The notes under the pieces: generated by a model
What the model was told of the DNA's origin: nothing
The model's input: only the letters and a program-made list of their open reading frames with translations
Databases searched by the model: none
Source of the DNA: Actinacidiphila paucisporea
GTDB taxonomy: Bacteria > Actinomycetota > Actinomycetes > Streptomycetales > Streptomycetaceae
Length of the DNA: 64,000 nucleotides
Direction of reading: 5' to 3'
NCBI RefSeq assembly: GCF_900142575.1
Contig: NZ_FRBI01000034.1
Coordinates: 1 to 64,000, forward strand
Program-made: the position numbers and the translations under genes
Part shown: positions 51,604-59,812 of the stretch, piece after piece
Numbering within the stretch: position 1 is the first letter of the stretch
How the letters are laid out: each line of letters starts with the position of its first letter

Positions 51604-52742
51604 TCGGCGAACGACCCGTCGGCGTGCCGCCATACGGGGTTGCGCCAGGCGTGCCCGGCGCGGTCGGCGGCTCGGACCGCGCTCTCGTCGACGGTGACGC
51701 CGAGTCCCGGCAGGGTGGTGCGCCGGGCGTGGCCGTCGGTGAAGCGGAAGGGCTCGGTGTCGAGGAGGTAGGACAGCAAGTCGGCGTCCTTGTTGTAGTG
51801 GATGCCGAGGCTCTGCTCCTGGATGAGGAAGTTAGGTGTGCAGAAGGCGACTTGGAGGCTGGCGGCGAGCGAGATGGGGCCGAGCGGGCAGTGCGGCGCC
51901 AGTTGCGCGCCGAAGGTCTCGGCGAGCGCGGCGATCCGGGTCACCTCGGTGATGCCGCCTGCGTGCGAGAGGTCGGGCTGGGCGACGGCTATGCCGGCGC
52001 TGAGGACGGGGAGGAACTCGGCCCGGCCGTAGAGGCGTTCGCCGGTGGCGAGCGGAACGGGCGTGGACGCGGCCAGGGACGCGGTGAGGTGGCCGTGTTC
52101 CGGCAGCAGCGGCTCCTCGACGAACAGCGGGTGCAGCGGGGCGATCTCGTGCAGGATCCGGCGGGCGCCGGCCGGGGTGAAGCGGCCGTGGAAGTCGACG
52201 GCGACATCGCGGTGGGGGCCGAGCGCCTCGCGGGCGGCGGCCACCCGCTCCACGACGGCGGCGGTGCCCGCCGGGGTGGTGAGCGGGTCGCTGCGGCCCG
52301 CGGCGTTCATCTTGACCGCGGTGAAGCCGGCGTCGATCTGGGCGTTGATGTCGTCGGTGAGCCGGGCCGGTTCGTCGCCCCCGACCCAGGCGTAGACACG
52401 GACCGTGTCGCGGACCGCGCCGCCGAGCAGGGCGTGCACGGGGGCGCCGTAGGCCTTGCCCGCGATGTCCCACAGCGCGTGGTCGAGTCCGGCGACGGCG
52501 CTGGAGAGCACCGGGCCGCCGCGGTAGAAGCCTCCCTTGGTGAGCACCTGCCAGTGGTCCTGGATGCGCAACGGGTCCTGCCCGATGAGCTGTTCGGCGA
52601 GTACGGCGACGGCGGCGCGCACCACTTCGGCGCGGCCCTCGACCACGGGCTCGCCCCAGCCGACCAGTCCCTCGTCGGTCTCGACCCGGCAGAACAGCCA
52701 GCGGGGTGCCACGAGGAAGGTCTCGACGCGAACGATCTTCAC
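51597..52742 (-). CDS. dgoD: D-galactonate dehydratase
   Basis: 381 residues, matching E. coli DgoD along its length. MKIVRVETFLVAPRWLFCRV and GWGEPVVEGRAE lead; enolase-superfamily metal ligands D183, E209/E210 and E235 and catalytic His185 and His284 (PHCPLGP) are present, and the C-terminus ends in WRHADGSFAEW as in the family. It dehydrates D-galactonate to 2-keto-3-deoxygalactonate. The start overlaps the GntR stop by 4 nt (ATGA), and the stop overlaps the mutarotase start, so the genes are translationally coupled. Confidence 0.95.
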   Translation of the reverse strand: MKIVRVETFLVAPRWLFCRVETDEGLVGWGEPVVEGRAEVVRAAVAVLAEQLIGQDPLRIQDHWQVLTKGGFYRGGPVLSSAVAGLDHALWDIAGKAYGAPVHALLGGAVRDTVRVYAWVGGDEPARLTDDINAQIDAGFTAVKMNAAGRSDPLTTPAGTAAVVERVAAAREALGPHRDVAVDFHGRFTPAGARRILHEIAPLHPLFVEEPLLPEHGHLTASLAASTPVPLATGERLYGRAEFLPVLSAGIAVAQPDLSHAGGITEVTRIAALAETFGAQLAPHCPLGPISLAASLQVAFCTPNFLIQEQSLGIHYNKDADLLSYLLDTEPFRFTDGHARRTTLPGLGVTVDESAVRAADRAGHAWRNPVWRHADGSFAEW

Positions 52743-53473
52743 CGGGCGTCCTCCGCCCCGGAGTCGGCACCGTGCACCAGGTCCAGGTCGCGTACCGCCT
52801 GGTCCAGCAGGGCTCTCATGGCGGCCTCGGCGGCGTCCGGGTCCCGGTCGCGCACCGCGTTGAGGACGGCGCGGTGGCTGGGCACCGGGTCCGTGCCGTG
52901 CGGTGAGCTGTGGACGATCTGGTCGCGGTGGGCGAGTCCCGATTCGATGACCATCTCCATGCGTTCGAGCAGCTCGTTGTGGGTGGCGGCGAGCAGGGCG
53001 CGGTGGAAGGCCAGGTCGGCCTCGACGGCGTGGGCCGCACCGCCGTCCTGGTGGGCCATCGCGGCGAGTGCCGCGTCGAGGGCGGTCAGGTCGTCGTCGG
53101 TGCGGCGTACGGCGGCGAGCCGGATCGCGGCCGACTCGACGATGCCGCGGACCTCGCCGAGGTTGCGCAGCAGCGACAGGTCGGCGCCGGCCGCGGTACC
53201 GCCGGCGAACTGCCAGCGCAGCACGTCCGCGTCGAGCAGGTTCCAGTCGGCCCGGGCGCGGACGAAGGTGCCGCGCTTCTGCCGCGCGTCGACCATGCCC
53301 TTGGCCGCGAGGACCTTCAGGGACTCCCGCAGGGCCGTCAGACTGACGTCCAACTCCGCCTGCAACGCCACGAGATCGAGTGTCGCGCCCTCCGGGATCT
53401 CACCGCTGAGCACCCGGCGCGCGAGGGCCTCCACGGTCTGGCCGTGCACTCCGCGGCGCGCGTATGGCGTCAT
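52739..53473 (-). CDS. GntR (FadR subfamily) regulator, DgoR-like
   Basis: 244 residues. N-terminal GntR winged helix (LARRVLSGEIPEGATLDLVA, DVSLTALRESLKVLAAKGMV), then a FadR-type C-terminal helical domain with His residues that bind metal and ligand (LAFHRALLAATHNELLERME). In E. coli DgoR, a GntR repressor, senses galactonate; here it sits between the SDR and dgoD genes in the operon. The likely inducer is galactonate or a pathway intermediate (inference). Confidence 0.88.
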   Translation of the reverse strand: MTPYARRGVHGQTVEALARRVLSGEIPEGATLDLVALQAELDVSLTALRESLKVLAAKGMVDARQKRGTFVRARADWNLLDADVLRWQFAGGTAAGADLSLLRNLGEVRGIVESAAIRLAAVRRTDDDLTALDAALAAMAHQDGGAAHAVEADLAFHRALLAATHNELLERMEMVIESGLAHRDQIVHSSPHGTDPVPSHRAVLNAVRDRDPDAAEAAMRALLDQAVRDLDLVHGADSGAEDAR

Positions 53474-53521
53474 GTCGTTCTGCCTTTCTCCAGGGTGGTG
53501 TGTCGGTCGGGCGGCGTACGG

Positions 53522-54283
53522 TCAGGCGGAGCCCTTGACGACGCTCCAGCCACCGTCCACCAGCAAGCTCGATCCGGTGACGTACGACGCGTCGGACGAG
53601 GCCAGGAAGGCGATCGCGGCGGCCGCCTCCTCAGGCCTGCCGAAACGGCCGGCGGCTGTCTCGGCGACGCTCCTGTCCCGGTCCTCCTGGGATACGCGGT
53701 CCCAGGCGGCGGTGAGGATGGGGCCGGGGAGCACGGCGTTGACGCGTACCTCGGGGCCGTACTCGACGGCCAGCTGGCCGGACAGCGAGAGCAGCGCGCC
53801 CTTGGCGGCGGCGTAGGCGGGGTGGCCGGGGATGCCCTTGTGGGCGTGCACGGAGGAGATCAGCACGACGGCGCCGCGGCGCTCCCGCAGATCGGGCAGC
53901 AGCGCTCTGACGCCGAGGAAGCCGCCGGTGAGATTGACCGCCAGTTGCCGCTCCCAGGAGGCGAGGCTCGTCTCGTGCGCGGGGGAGACGTCGACGGTGA
54001 AGGCGTTGCTCACCAGGACGTCCACCGGCCCGAAGGTGTGAGCGGCGGTGACGAGGCGGTCCCAGTCCTCCGGCGAGGACACGTCCGCCGGCACGAACTG
54101 CGCGGTGCCGCCCCGCTCACGGATGTCGGCGGCGACGTCCCGTCCCGCGTCCGCGGCGATGTCCGCGAGGACCACCCTGGCGCCCTCGGCCGCGAGGCGG
54201 CGGGCGGTGGCGGCGCCGATACCGGCGGCCGCGCCGGTGACGACGGCCACCTGCCCGGCGAATCGGGCTGCGGTGACGTTCAT
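53522..54283 (-). CDS. SDR-family dehydrogenase, probable D-galactose 1-dehydrogenase
   Basis: 253 residues from the ATG at 54283; the long frame to its left is out-of-phase GH36 sequence. Classical SDR: NAD-binding GAAAGIGAATARRL, active-site Ser in VVLISSVHAH, and the YxxxK of YAAAKGALL. The acidic residue after strand 2 (VVLADIAAD) points to NAD. Its place between alpha-galactosidase and galactonate dehydratase suggests oxidation of galactose to galactonolactone. No lactonase gene is visible; the lactone may open spontaneously or an enzyme may lie elsewhere. Confidence 0.85.
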   Translation of the reverse strand: MNVTAARFAGQVAVVTGAAAGIGAATARRLAAEGARVVLADIAADAGRDVAADIRERGGTAQFVPADVSSPEDWDRLVTAAHTFGPVDVLVSNAFTVDVSPAHETSLASWERQLAVNLTGGFLGVRALLPDLRERRGAVVLISSVHAHKGIPGHPAYAAAKGALLSLSGQLAVEYGPEVRVNAVLPGPILTAAWDRVSQEDRDRSVAETAAGRFGRPEEAAAAIAFLASSDASYVTGSSLLVDGGWSVVKGSA

Positions 54284-54372
54284 GGGGCGGGTCGGCTCCT
54301 CTGCGTTCGGGTGTGTCGGCGACGGTGGTGACGGGCGGCGGACGGGGTCGGGGGCTGCCGTGCCCGGCGGGT

Positions 54373-56484
54373 TCATTGCCGCACCAGGGTGACCAGTTCG
54401 GCGTCGTGGTCGGCGGTCCAGGCCAGCGGCAGGCCGTAGTGGAGCAGGTGGGCGCCGCTGTACTCGGTGCCGGTCGCGGTGTCCCGGTAGCGGGCACCGG
54501 GGTCGAGGCCGCGCAGCCGCAGCCGTACGGCGCGGCCGGGGACGAGAGGCGCGCCGTCGAGCCGGCCGGTGCTCCAGGCGGCGACGACGGTGCGGTCGCC
54601 GCCGGGGGCGTCGTACTGCACTCCGCAGCCCGCGTCGGCGGGCGTGCCGAGCAGCCGGGCCTCGCCGTGGTGGATCACGTCGCGTTCCTGCTTGTAGCGG
54701 GCGACCCAGCCGGTGGCCTCGGCCCGCTGCTCGGCGGTCCAGTGCCGCAGGTCGGCGCCGATACCGAGGACGCCGGCCGCGGCGAGCACGAAGCGGAAGG
54801 CGAGCGAGCGGGGCCGCGGGTCGAAGACGCCGGGGGCGTCGGTGACCCAACTGCTCATGGTGTGCGGGGCGTGGGCGTGCAGATAGCCGTACTGGATCGC
54901 GAGCCGGTCCAGCGGGGCGGTGTTGTCGCTGGACCACACGACGTCGGTACGGGCCAGCGTGGCGTGTTCGATCCGCCCGCCGCCGCCCGCGCAGCCCTCG
55001 ACGGTGACCTGGGGGTGCCGGTCCCGGAGGTGGTCGAGGACTCTCAGGTAGCCGGCCACGTGGGCGGCGTCGAGGTCCAGTTCCCCCGCGGGGCCGGCGC
55101 CGGGGCGGCCGCGCTCGGTGGGCGGGCGGTTCATGTCCCACTTGAGGTAGCTGATGTCGTGGCCGGTGAGCAGCCGGTCCAGGGTGCCGATGACGAACTC
55201 CTGGACGTCGTTGCGGCCGAGGTCGAGCAGCAGCTGCTCGCGGACCAGTGTCGCCGGGCGGCCCTCGATCCGGTAGACCCAGTCGGGATGTTCGGCGTAC
55301 AGGCGGGAAGCCGGGCTGATCGCCTCGGGCTCGACCCACAGGCCGAACTCCAGCCCGGTGGCTCGGATCTTCCCGATGAAGTCGTCGAAGCCGGCGGGGA
55401 AGGCGGCGGGATCGGGCCGCCAGTCGCCGAGGCCGCCCTTCTCGTCGTGGCGGCCGGTGAACCAGCCGTCGTCCACGACGAAGAGTTCGACGCCCAGTCC
55501 GGCGGCGATCACCGCGAGTTCGAGCTGCGCGTCGGCCTCGACACCGAAGCCGGTGGCCTCCCAGGAGTTGTAGAGGACCTTGCGGGTACGGTGCAGCCGC
55601 TCGCCGGCCAGCCGCCTTTCGTAGCGGTGCCAGACGCGGGACAGTCCGTCGAGTCCCTCGGGGCTGAACGCGCAGGCCAGCCGGGGGGTGTCGAGGCTGC
55701 CACCGGGCTGCAGCACGACCGCTCCCTCGTGGGGTACGCGTCCGGCCCTGACCCGGACCGCGCCGCCCGGTTCGGCGTCCGCGGTGATGTGCCAGTTGCC
55801 GGACCACTCCAGGGCGACGCCGTAGGCGGGTCCGTCGGCGTCGGCGGCGTCCTGCACGGCGAGCCAGGGGGCGTAGGCGTGGCCCGGCGCACCCTGGGTG
55901 GAGGCCATCTCGAAGCGGCCTCGCGTCAGGTCGAGTTGATGGCGGCCGAACTCCTGCGACCACTGTCCGGCGAGATAGGTGAGCCGGGCGCCGCCCTGGA
56001 CGGGCACGGTGACGCCGGCCGAGTCGAGGCGTTCCAGGTGCAGCGGCTCGGTGCCCGCGTTGTGCAGCTCGGTCCAGCGCAGCAGCACGTCGGTGCCGGG
56101 CACCGTCGCGTACCGGAGCGTGGTGCGGAGCCCGGTCGGCCGGTCGGTGAACTCCAGCCGCAGGGCGATGCCTTCGTCGTAGTGCGCGCCGGTGAAGGCC
56201 CACCACAGGCCGCGTTCGCCGCCGGGGCGGCGGACGGTGAGGTCGGCTCCGGTGAACGGCCGCAGCCCGTAGGGGATGTACTCGGCGGGAGCGGCGTCGG
56301 CGGGCGTGATGAAGTGCGTGCGCCGGGACCGGTCCAGGGGGGAAGGACCGGTCTCGGCGCCGTGCGGGCCCCACGCGGCGAGTTCCGCCCAGCGGCCCTC
56401 GCCCCCCAGTCGCACCGCGTACACGGTGTGCTCGGTACGCAGCAGCCAGGGACCGGCCGGGTCCTGCGGTCGGACGGTGGTCAC
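54373..56484 (-). CDS. Intracellular GH36 alpha-galactosidase
   Basis: 703 residues from a GTG at 56484 that overlaps the permease stop by 4 nt (GTGA). Full-length GH36: N-terminal sandwich, barrel with VLYNSWEATGFGVEADAQLE and FVVDDGWF, nucleophile D450 in YLKWDMNRP, acid/base D520 in VVWSSDNTAPLDR. No signal peptide, so it hydrolyses imported alpha-galactosides (melibiose, raffinose-type) in the cytoplasm. Because the upstream permease gene is frameshifted, its 5' half is in one continuous open frame with this gene. Confidence 0.95.
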   Translation of the reverse strand: MTTVRPQDPAGPWLLRTEHTVYAVRLGGEGRWAELAAWGPHGAETGPSPLDRSRRTHFITPADAAPAEYIPYGLRPFTGADLTVRRPGGERGLWWAFTGAHYDEGIALRLEFTDRPTGLRTTLRYATVPGTDVLLRWTELHNAGTEPLHLERLDSAGVTVPVQGGARLTYLAGQWSQEFGRHQLDLTRGRFEMASTQGAPGHAYAPWLAVQDAADADGPAYGVALEWSGNWHITADAEPGGAVRVRAGRVPHEGAVVLQPGGSLDTPRLACAFSPEGLDGLSRVWHRYERRLAGERLHRTRKVLYNSWEATGFGVEADAQLELAVIAAGLGVELFVVDDGWFTGRHDEKGGLGDWRPDPAAFPAGFDDFIGKIRATGLEFGLWVEPEAISPASRLYAEHPDWVYRIEGRPATLVREQLLLDLGRNDVQEFVIGTLDRLLTGHDISYLKWDMNRPPTERGRPGAGPAGELDLDAAHVAGYLRVLDHLRDRHPQVTVEGCAGGGGRIEHATLARTDVVWSSDNTAPLDRLAIQYGYLHAHAPHTMSSWVTDAPGVFDPRPRSLAFRFVLAAAGVLGIGADLRHWTAEQRAEATGWVARYKQERDVIHHGEARLLGTPADAGCGVQYDAPGGDRTVVAAWSTGRLDGAPLVPGRAVRLRLRGLDPGARYRDTATGTEYSGAHLLHYGLPLAWTADHDAELVTLVRQ

Positions 56485-57381
56485 TTGACGGCTCCCAGGT
56501 TGAGTCCGGCCACGAAGTGCCGCTGGAACCGGAGGAAGACGAGGACGGTCGGGGCCGCGGCGATCACCGATCCGGCCGCGATGACGTTCCACTGGGAGAC
56601 GTACTGCCCCTGCAGGCTCAGCAGGGACGCGGTGATGGGCATCTTGTCCTCGGAGCGCAGGACCGTGATCGCCCAGAGCAGGTCGTTGAAGATCCAGGTG
56701 AAGGCCAGCGCGGTCAGCGCGGCCAGTGCGGGCCGGGCCAGCGGCATGACGACGCGGGTGTAGATCTGCCAGGGTCCGGCGCCGTCGATCACGGCCGCCT
56801 GCTGGATCTCCGGCGGGATGGCGCGCATGAAGCCGTGCAGCACGAAGACGTAGAAGCCGACGCCGAAGCCGATCTGGACGCCGATCAGCGTACAGCGAGT
56901 CGTAGATGCCGAGTTTCTCGCTGAGCTTGTCGACCGGGATCAGCAGGATCTGCGGGGGCAGCAGGTTGCCGCTGAGCATGAGCAGCAGCAGGGCCCGCCG
57001 GAAGGGCATGTCGTACCGGCTCAGCGCGAACGCGGCCATGGAGGCCAGCAGCAGGGACAGCAGGACCGTCGGGATGCTGACGAGCAGGCTGTTGATCAGG
57101 GCCTGCTGCTGGCCGCCGTCCACCCAGGCCTGCCGGAAGCCGCCGAGGGTGAAGGAGTGCGGCATGCTGCCCAGGCCGTGCGAGGCGATGTCGTCGAAGG
57201 ACCGGGTCGCGGTGATCAGGACGACGGCGATCGGCACGAGCCACAGGACGGACACCAGCCCGGCGCCGGTGTGGAAGGCGACGGTTCCCCACAGGGGGCG
57301 CGCGGGCCTCGGGGACCGGCGTGCGGCCGGCGGCGCGTCCTGGCCCGCGGCGGTGTCGGGGGTGGTGCCGGTGACGCTCAT
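56481..57381 (-). pseudogene. ABC sugar permease (MalG type), broken by a one-base frameshift
   Basis: The ATG at 57381 starts a normal carbohydrate permease (PLWGTVAFHTGAGLVSVLWL, FDDIASHGLGSMPHSF, LLLMLSGNLLPPQILLIPVD, then LSEKLGIYDSLY near residue 164). At about 56889 the frame shifts: the true continuation LIGVQIGFGVGFYVFVLHGF and the conserved EAA-like loop (RAIPPEIQQAAVIDGAGPWQ) lie in the next frame and end at 56481. One surplus G explains it; 901 nt is not a multiple of three, and the repaired product would be about 299 residues. It could be a real mutation, a sequencing error or, less likely, programmed slippage. It overlaps permease 1 by TGATG. Confidence 0.85.
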
Positions 57382-58328
57382 CAGTCGGCCTCCTTGAACG
57401 CCCGGACCAGGTAGGAGGCGATGACGCCGAAGGCCAGCACGAAGATGACGACGGCGAGCGCGGAGCCGTAGCCGAGCCGGAGGGACTGGAAGGCGGTGGA
57501 GTACATGTAGGTGCTGAGCAGTTCCGAGGAGTGGTAAGGGCCGCCGTGGGTGAGTGCCCACACGACGTCGAAGGAGCGCAGGCTGTCGATGATGATCACC
57601 GAAAGGACGACGGCGTTGACGCTGCGCAGCTGCGGCAGGGTGATGTGCCGGAACTGCTGCCACATTGTGGCGCCGTCGACCTTCGCGGCCTCGTACAGCG
57701 CCGGATCGATGCCCTTGAGGCCGGCCAGGTAGAGCACCATGACGTAGCCGACCTGGCGCCACAGCGCGGGCACGATGACCGCGTAGAGCGCGGTGTCCTG
57801 GTCGGCGAGCCACGGGTGGGTGAGACTGCCGAGTCCGAGCCCCGACATGGTCTTGTTGATCAGCCCGTCGGGCTGGTACATCGCCTGCCAGACCAATGCG
57901 GTGGCGGTGAGCGAGAAGACCACCGGCAGGAACAGCGCGGCCCGGTAGAAGCCGACCCCGCGGCGCTCCTGCTGCAGCAGCAGGGCGGCGCCGAGGCCCA
58001 GGAGAGCCGACAGCCCGCCGAACAGCGCCAGCCACAGCACGGTGTCGAGCATCGCGGTGTGGAAGACCGTGTCGTGGATCATCTCCCGGTAGTTGCCCAG
58101 GCCGATGAACTGCGGCGCCGAGACGCCGTCCCACTTGGTCAGCGAGAGGTAGAAGCCCTGCAGGGCGGGCCAGAAGACGAAGAAGCCCTCGGCGAGCAGC
58201 GGCAGCAGGACGAAGGCCAGTACCGCCGGAGGGACCCGGGTGGCCCGCCTGCCACTGCCGCGTGTCGTGCGCCCGCCTCGGCCGGCGCCCTGCGTGGCGC
58301 GCCGGCCCGCGGCGGTGAGTACCGCCAT
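57381..58328 (-). CDS. ABC sugar permease (MalF type)
   Basis: 315 residues. A basic N-terminus is followed by six hydrophobic segments starting VPPAVLAFVLLPLLAEGFFV, with PALQGFYLSLTKWDGVS and the cytoplasmic EAA loop ALYEAAKVDGATMWQQFRH that contacts the ATPase. It begins 1 nt after the sugar-binding protein's stop. With the adjacent permease it forms the membrane channel; no ATPase gene is present, so the shared MsiK-type ATPase of Streptomyces probably powers it. Confidence 0.93.
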   Translation of the reverse strand: MAVLTAAGRRATQGAGRGGRTTRGSGRRATRVPPAVLAFVLLPLLAEGFFVFWPALQGFYLSLTKWDGVSAPQFIGLGNYREMIHDTVFHTAMLDTVLWLALFGGLSALLGLGAALLLQQERRGVGFYRAALFLPVVFSLTATALVWQAMYQPDGLINKTMSGLGLGSLTHPWLADQDTALYAVIVPALWRQVGYVMVLYLAGLKGIDPALYEAAKVDGATMWQQFRHITLPQLRSVNAVVLSVIIIDSLRSFDVVWALTHGGPYHSSELLSTYMYSTAFQSLRLGYGSALAVVIFVLAFGVIASYLVRAFKEAD

Positions 58329-58329
58329 G

Positions 58330-59637
58330 TCACTGGCTCCAGATCTTCTGCGCGTCCCGCTGCCAGGCCGTGAGGATGGAGTTGATCTCCTTGGGCTTGG
58401 CGAGGAACTTCGTCAGCGCGGTGTCGGCGGTCGGCTGCAGGGCGTCGCTTGAGTCGCGGTTGAAGAACTGCGTGACATCGGCGGCGCCCTCGATCAGCGC
58501 GCGGCCCTTCTTGACCAGCGGGGTGCCGGAGTCCTTGGCCTTGGGGTTGGTCGGCAGCGAGGTGCCGGACGAGCCCTTGAGGTAGATCTCCTGGGCCTCG
58601 GCGGTGGCCAGGTAGCTCATCAGGTCCAGCGTCTGCTGCTTGTGCGCGGTGTGGGCGCTGGCGAAGTAGCCGTCGGTGGGGCCCTCCTCGGCGACCGGGA
58701 CGCTCGGGTCGATGATCGGGAACTGGAAGAAGTCGATGTCGTCCAGCTGGTCCTTGGGCGCCGCGTCGGCGAAGAAGGTGCCGATCAGCATCATGCCGGT
58801 GCGGTTGTTGAGCATCGCCGTGGTGGCGTCCTGGAAGGCGAGCGCCGTGCCGTTGGGGTCGAAGTACGGCAGCACCTCGGCCCACTTGTCGAAGACCTTG
58901 TGCACCTGCGGGTCGTCGAAACTGTGGCGTCCGGCGAGCAGGTCGCGGTGGTACTGGGCGCCGTTGATGCGGATGTCGAGGTAGTCGAACCACGCCGAGG
59001 CGACCCACGCGGTGTCACCGCCGGCGCCGAGCCCGATCGGGGCGACACCCTTGGACTTGAGCGTCCTGCACAGGGCTATGAAGTCGTCCCACGTCCTGGG
59101 CTCCCGCACGCCCCACTTGGCGAAGTTGGACTTCTTGTAGAACATGCCCCACCAGTAGTAGCTGGCGGGCACGAACACCTTCGCGCCGGAGGAGTCGCTG
59201 CACAGCTTCTTCAGCGCGTCCGGGTAGCCGGCGAGTTCGCCCTTGGTCCAGATGTCGCTGACGTCGAGCAGCAGACCCTTCTTGGCGTACGCGTCCGCGA
59301 CCGAGCCGGGGTACCAGGTCAGCAGGTCCGGCGGGTTGGCGGAGGTGAGGTACGTCGGCAGCTGGGTGCGGAAGGTCTCGGAGGCGACGGTGTTCAGCTC
59401 GGCCTTGGCGCCGCCGCGCTTGTTGTAGGCGGCGGCGAGGTCCTCCATCGCGGTCTTCGCCTGCGGCGAGGACAGGTTGGACTGGAGCGTCACGCTGCCG
59501 CCGGACGACTGGCCGGTGCTGCCCGCGTCGGACGAGCTGGAGGTGACGCAGCCGCTCATCAGGGCGGCGGCTCCGATGGCGCCGGCGCCGGCCAGGAACT
59601 GGCGGCGGCCGGTCGGCGAGATGGGTGCGGTGCTCAT
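58330..59637 (-). CDS. ABC transporter sugar-binding lipoprotein
   Basis: 435 residues; AGGGAG upstream of the ATG. A twin-arginine-type lipoprotein signal: RRQFLAGAGAIGAAALMSGC, with the lipobox Cys at about residue 30. The rest is a family 1 extracellular solute-binding fold (LTWYPGSVADAYAKKGLLLD, YYWWGMFYKKSNFAKWGV). It should capture alpha-galactosides at the cell surface and deliver them to the permeases. First gene of the operon; an AT-rich operator-like element lies just upstream. Confidence 0.93.
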   Translation of the reverse strand: MSTAPISPTGRRQFLAGAGAIGAAALMSGCVTSSSSDAGSTGQSSGGSVTLQSNLSSPQAKTAMEDLAAAYNKRGGAKAELNTVASETFRTQLPTYLTSANPPDLLTWYPGSVADAYAKKGLLLDVSDIWTKGELAGYPDALKKLCSDSSGAKVFVPASYYWWGMFYKKSNFAKWGVREPRTWDDFIALCRTLKSKGVAPIGLGAGGDTAWVASAWFDYLDIRINGAQYHRDLLAGRHSFDDPQVHKVFDKWAEVLPYFDPNGTALAFQDATTAMLNNRTGMMLIGTFFADAAPKDQLDDIDFFQFPIIDPSVPVAEEGPTDGYFASAHTAHKQQTLDLMSYLATAEAQEIYLKGSSGTSLPTNPKAKDSGTPLVKKGRALIEGAADVTQFFNRDSSDALQPTADTALTKFLAKPKEINSILTAWQRDAQKIWSQ

Positions 59638-59690
59638 GGACGGTGACTCCCTTGTCGGCTGCTACAGCCTGGCGCGACGTCGGCGTGACG

Positions 59691-59720
59691 TCAATATTAA
59701 TTGGTAATTTATTGAGTAAC
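59691..59720. promoter_or_regulatory. AT-rich operator-like element upstream of the transporter operon
   Basis: A 30-bp AT-rich island in GC-rich DNA. Read on the minus strand, TTACCAATTAATATTGACGTC aligns at 14 of 21 positions with TTAGTAATAATTGTTGACACC upstream of the GH27 gene. Likely bound by a ROK- or GntR-type sugar repressor (inference). Confidence 0.5.
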
Positions 59721-59729
59721 TGCCCTGAT

Positions 59730-59767
59730 GGTTCCCGAGATGCCCGCTTCCGGGCATCTCGGGAACC
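59730..59767 (-). terminator. 17-bp perfect hairpin after the GH27 gene
   Basis: Arms 59730-59746 and 59751-59767 with a CTTC tetraloop, extendable by three more pairs including one G-T. It ends the GH27 transcript before the transporter promoter. Confidence 0.88.
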
Positions 59768-59812
59768 GTCGGAGAGCGGCAGTTGGAGCGGCGGACCGGA
59801 CGTACCGCAGGA

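Noticed and set aside
51540..53816. Plus-strand open frame of 758 codons
   Set aside because: Antisense to dgoD, the GntR gene and the SDR gene, all of which have convincing family motifs.
54313..56763. Plus-strand open frame of 816 codons
   Set aside because: Shadow of the GH36 and permease genes.
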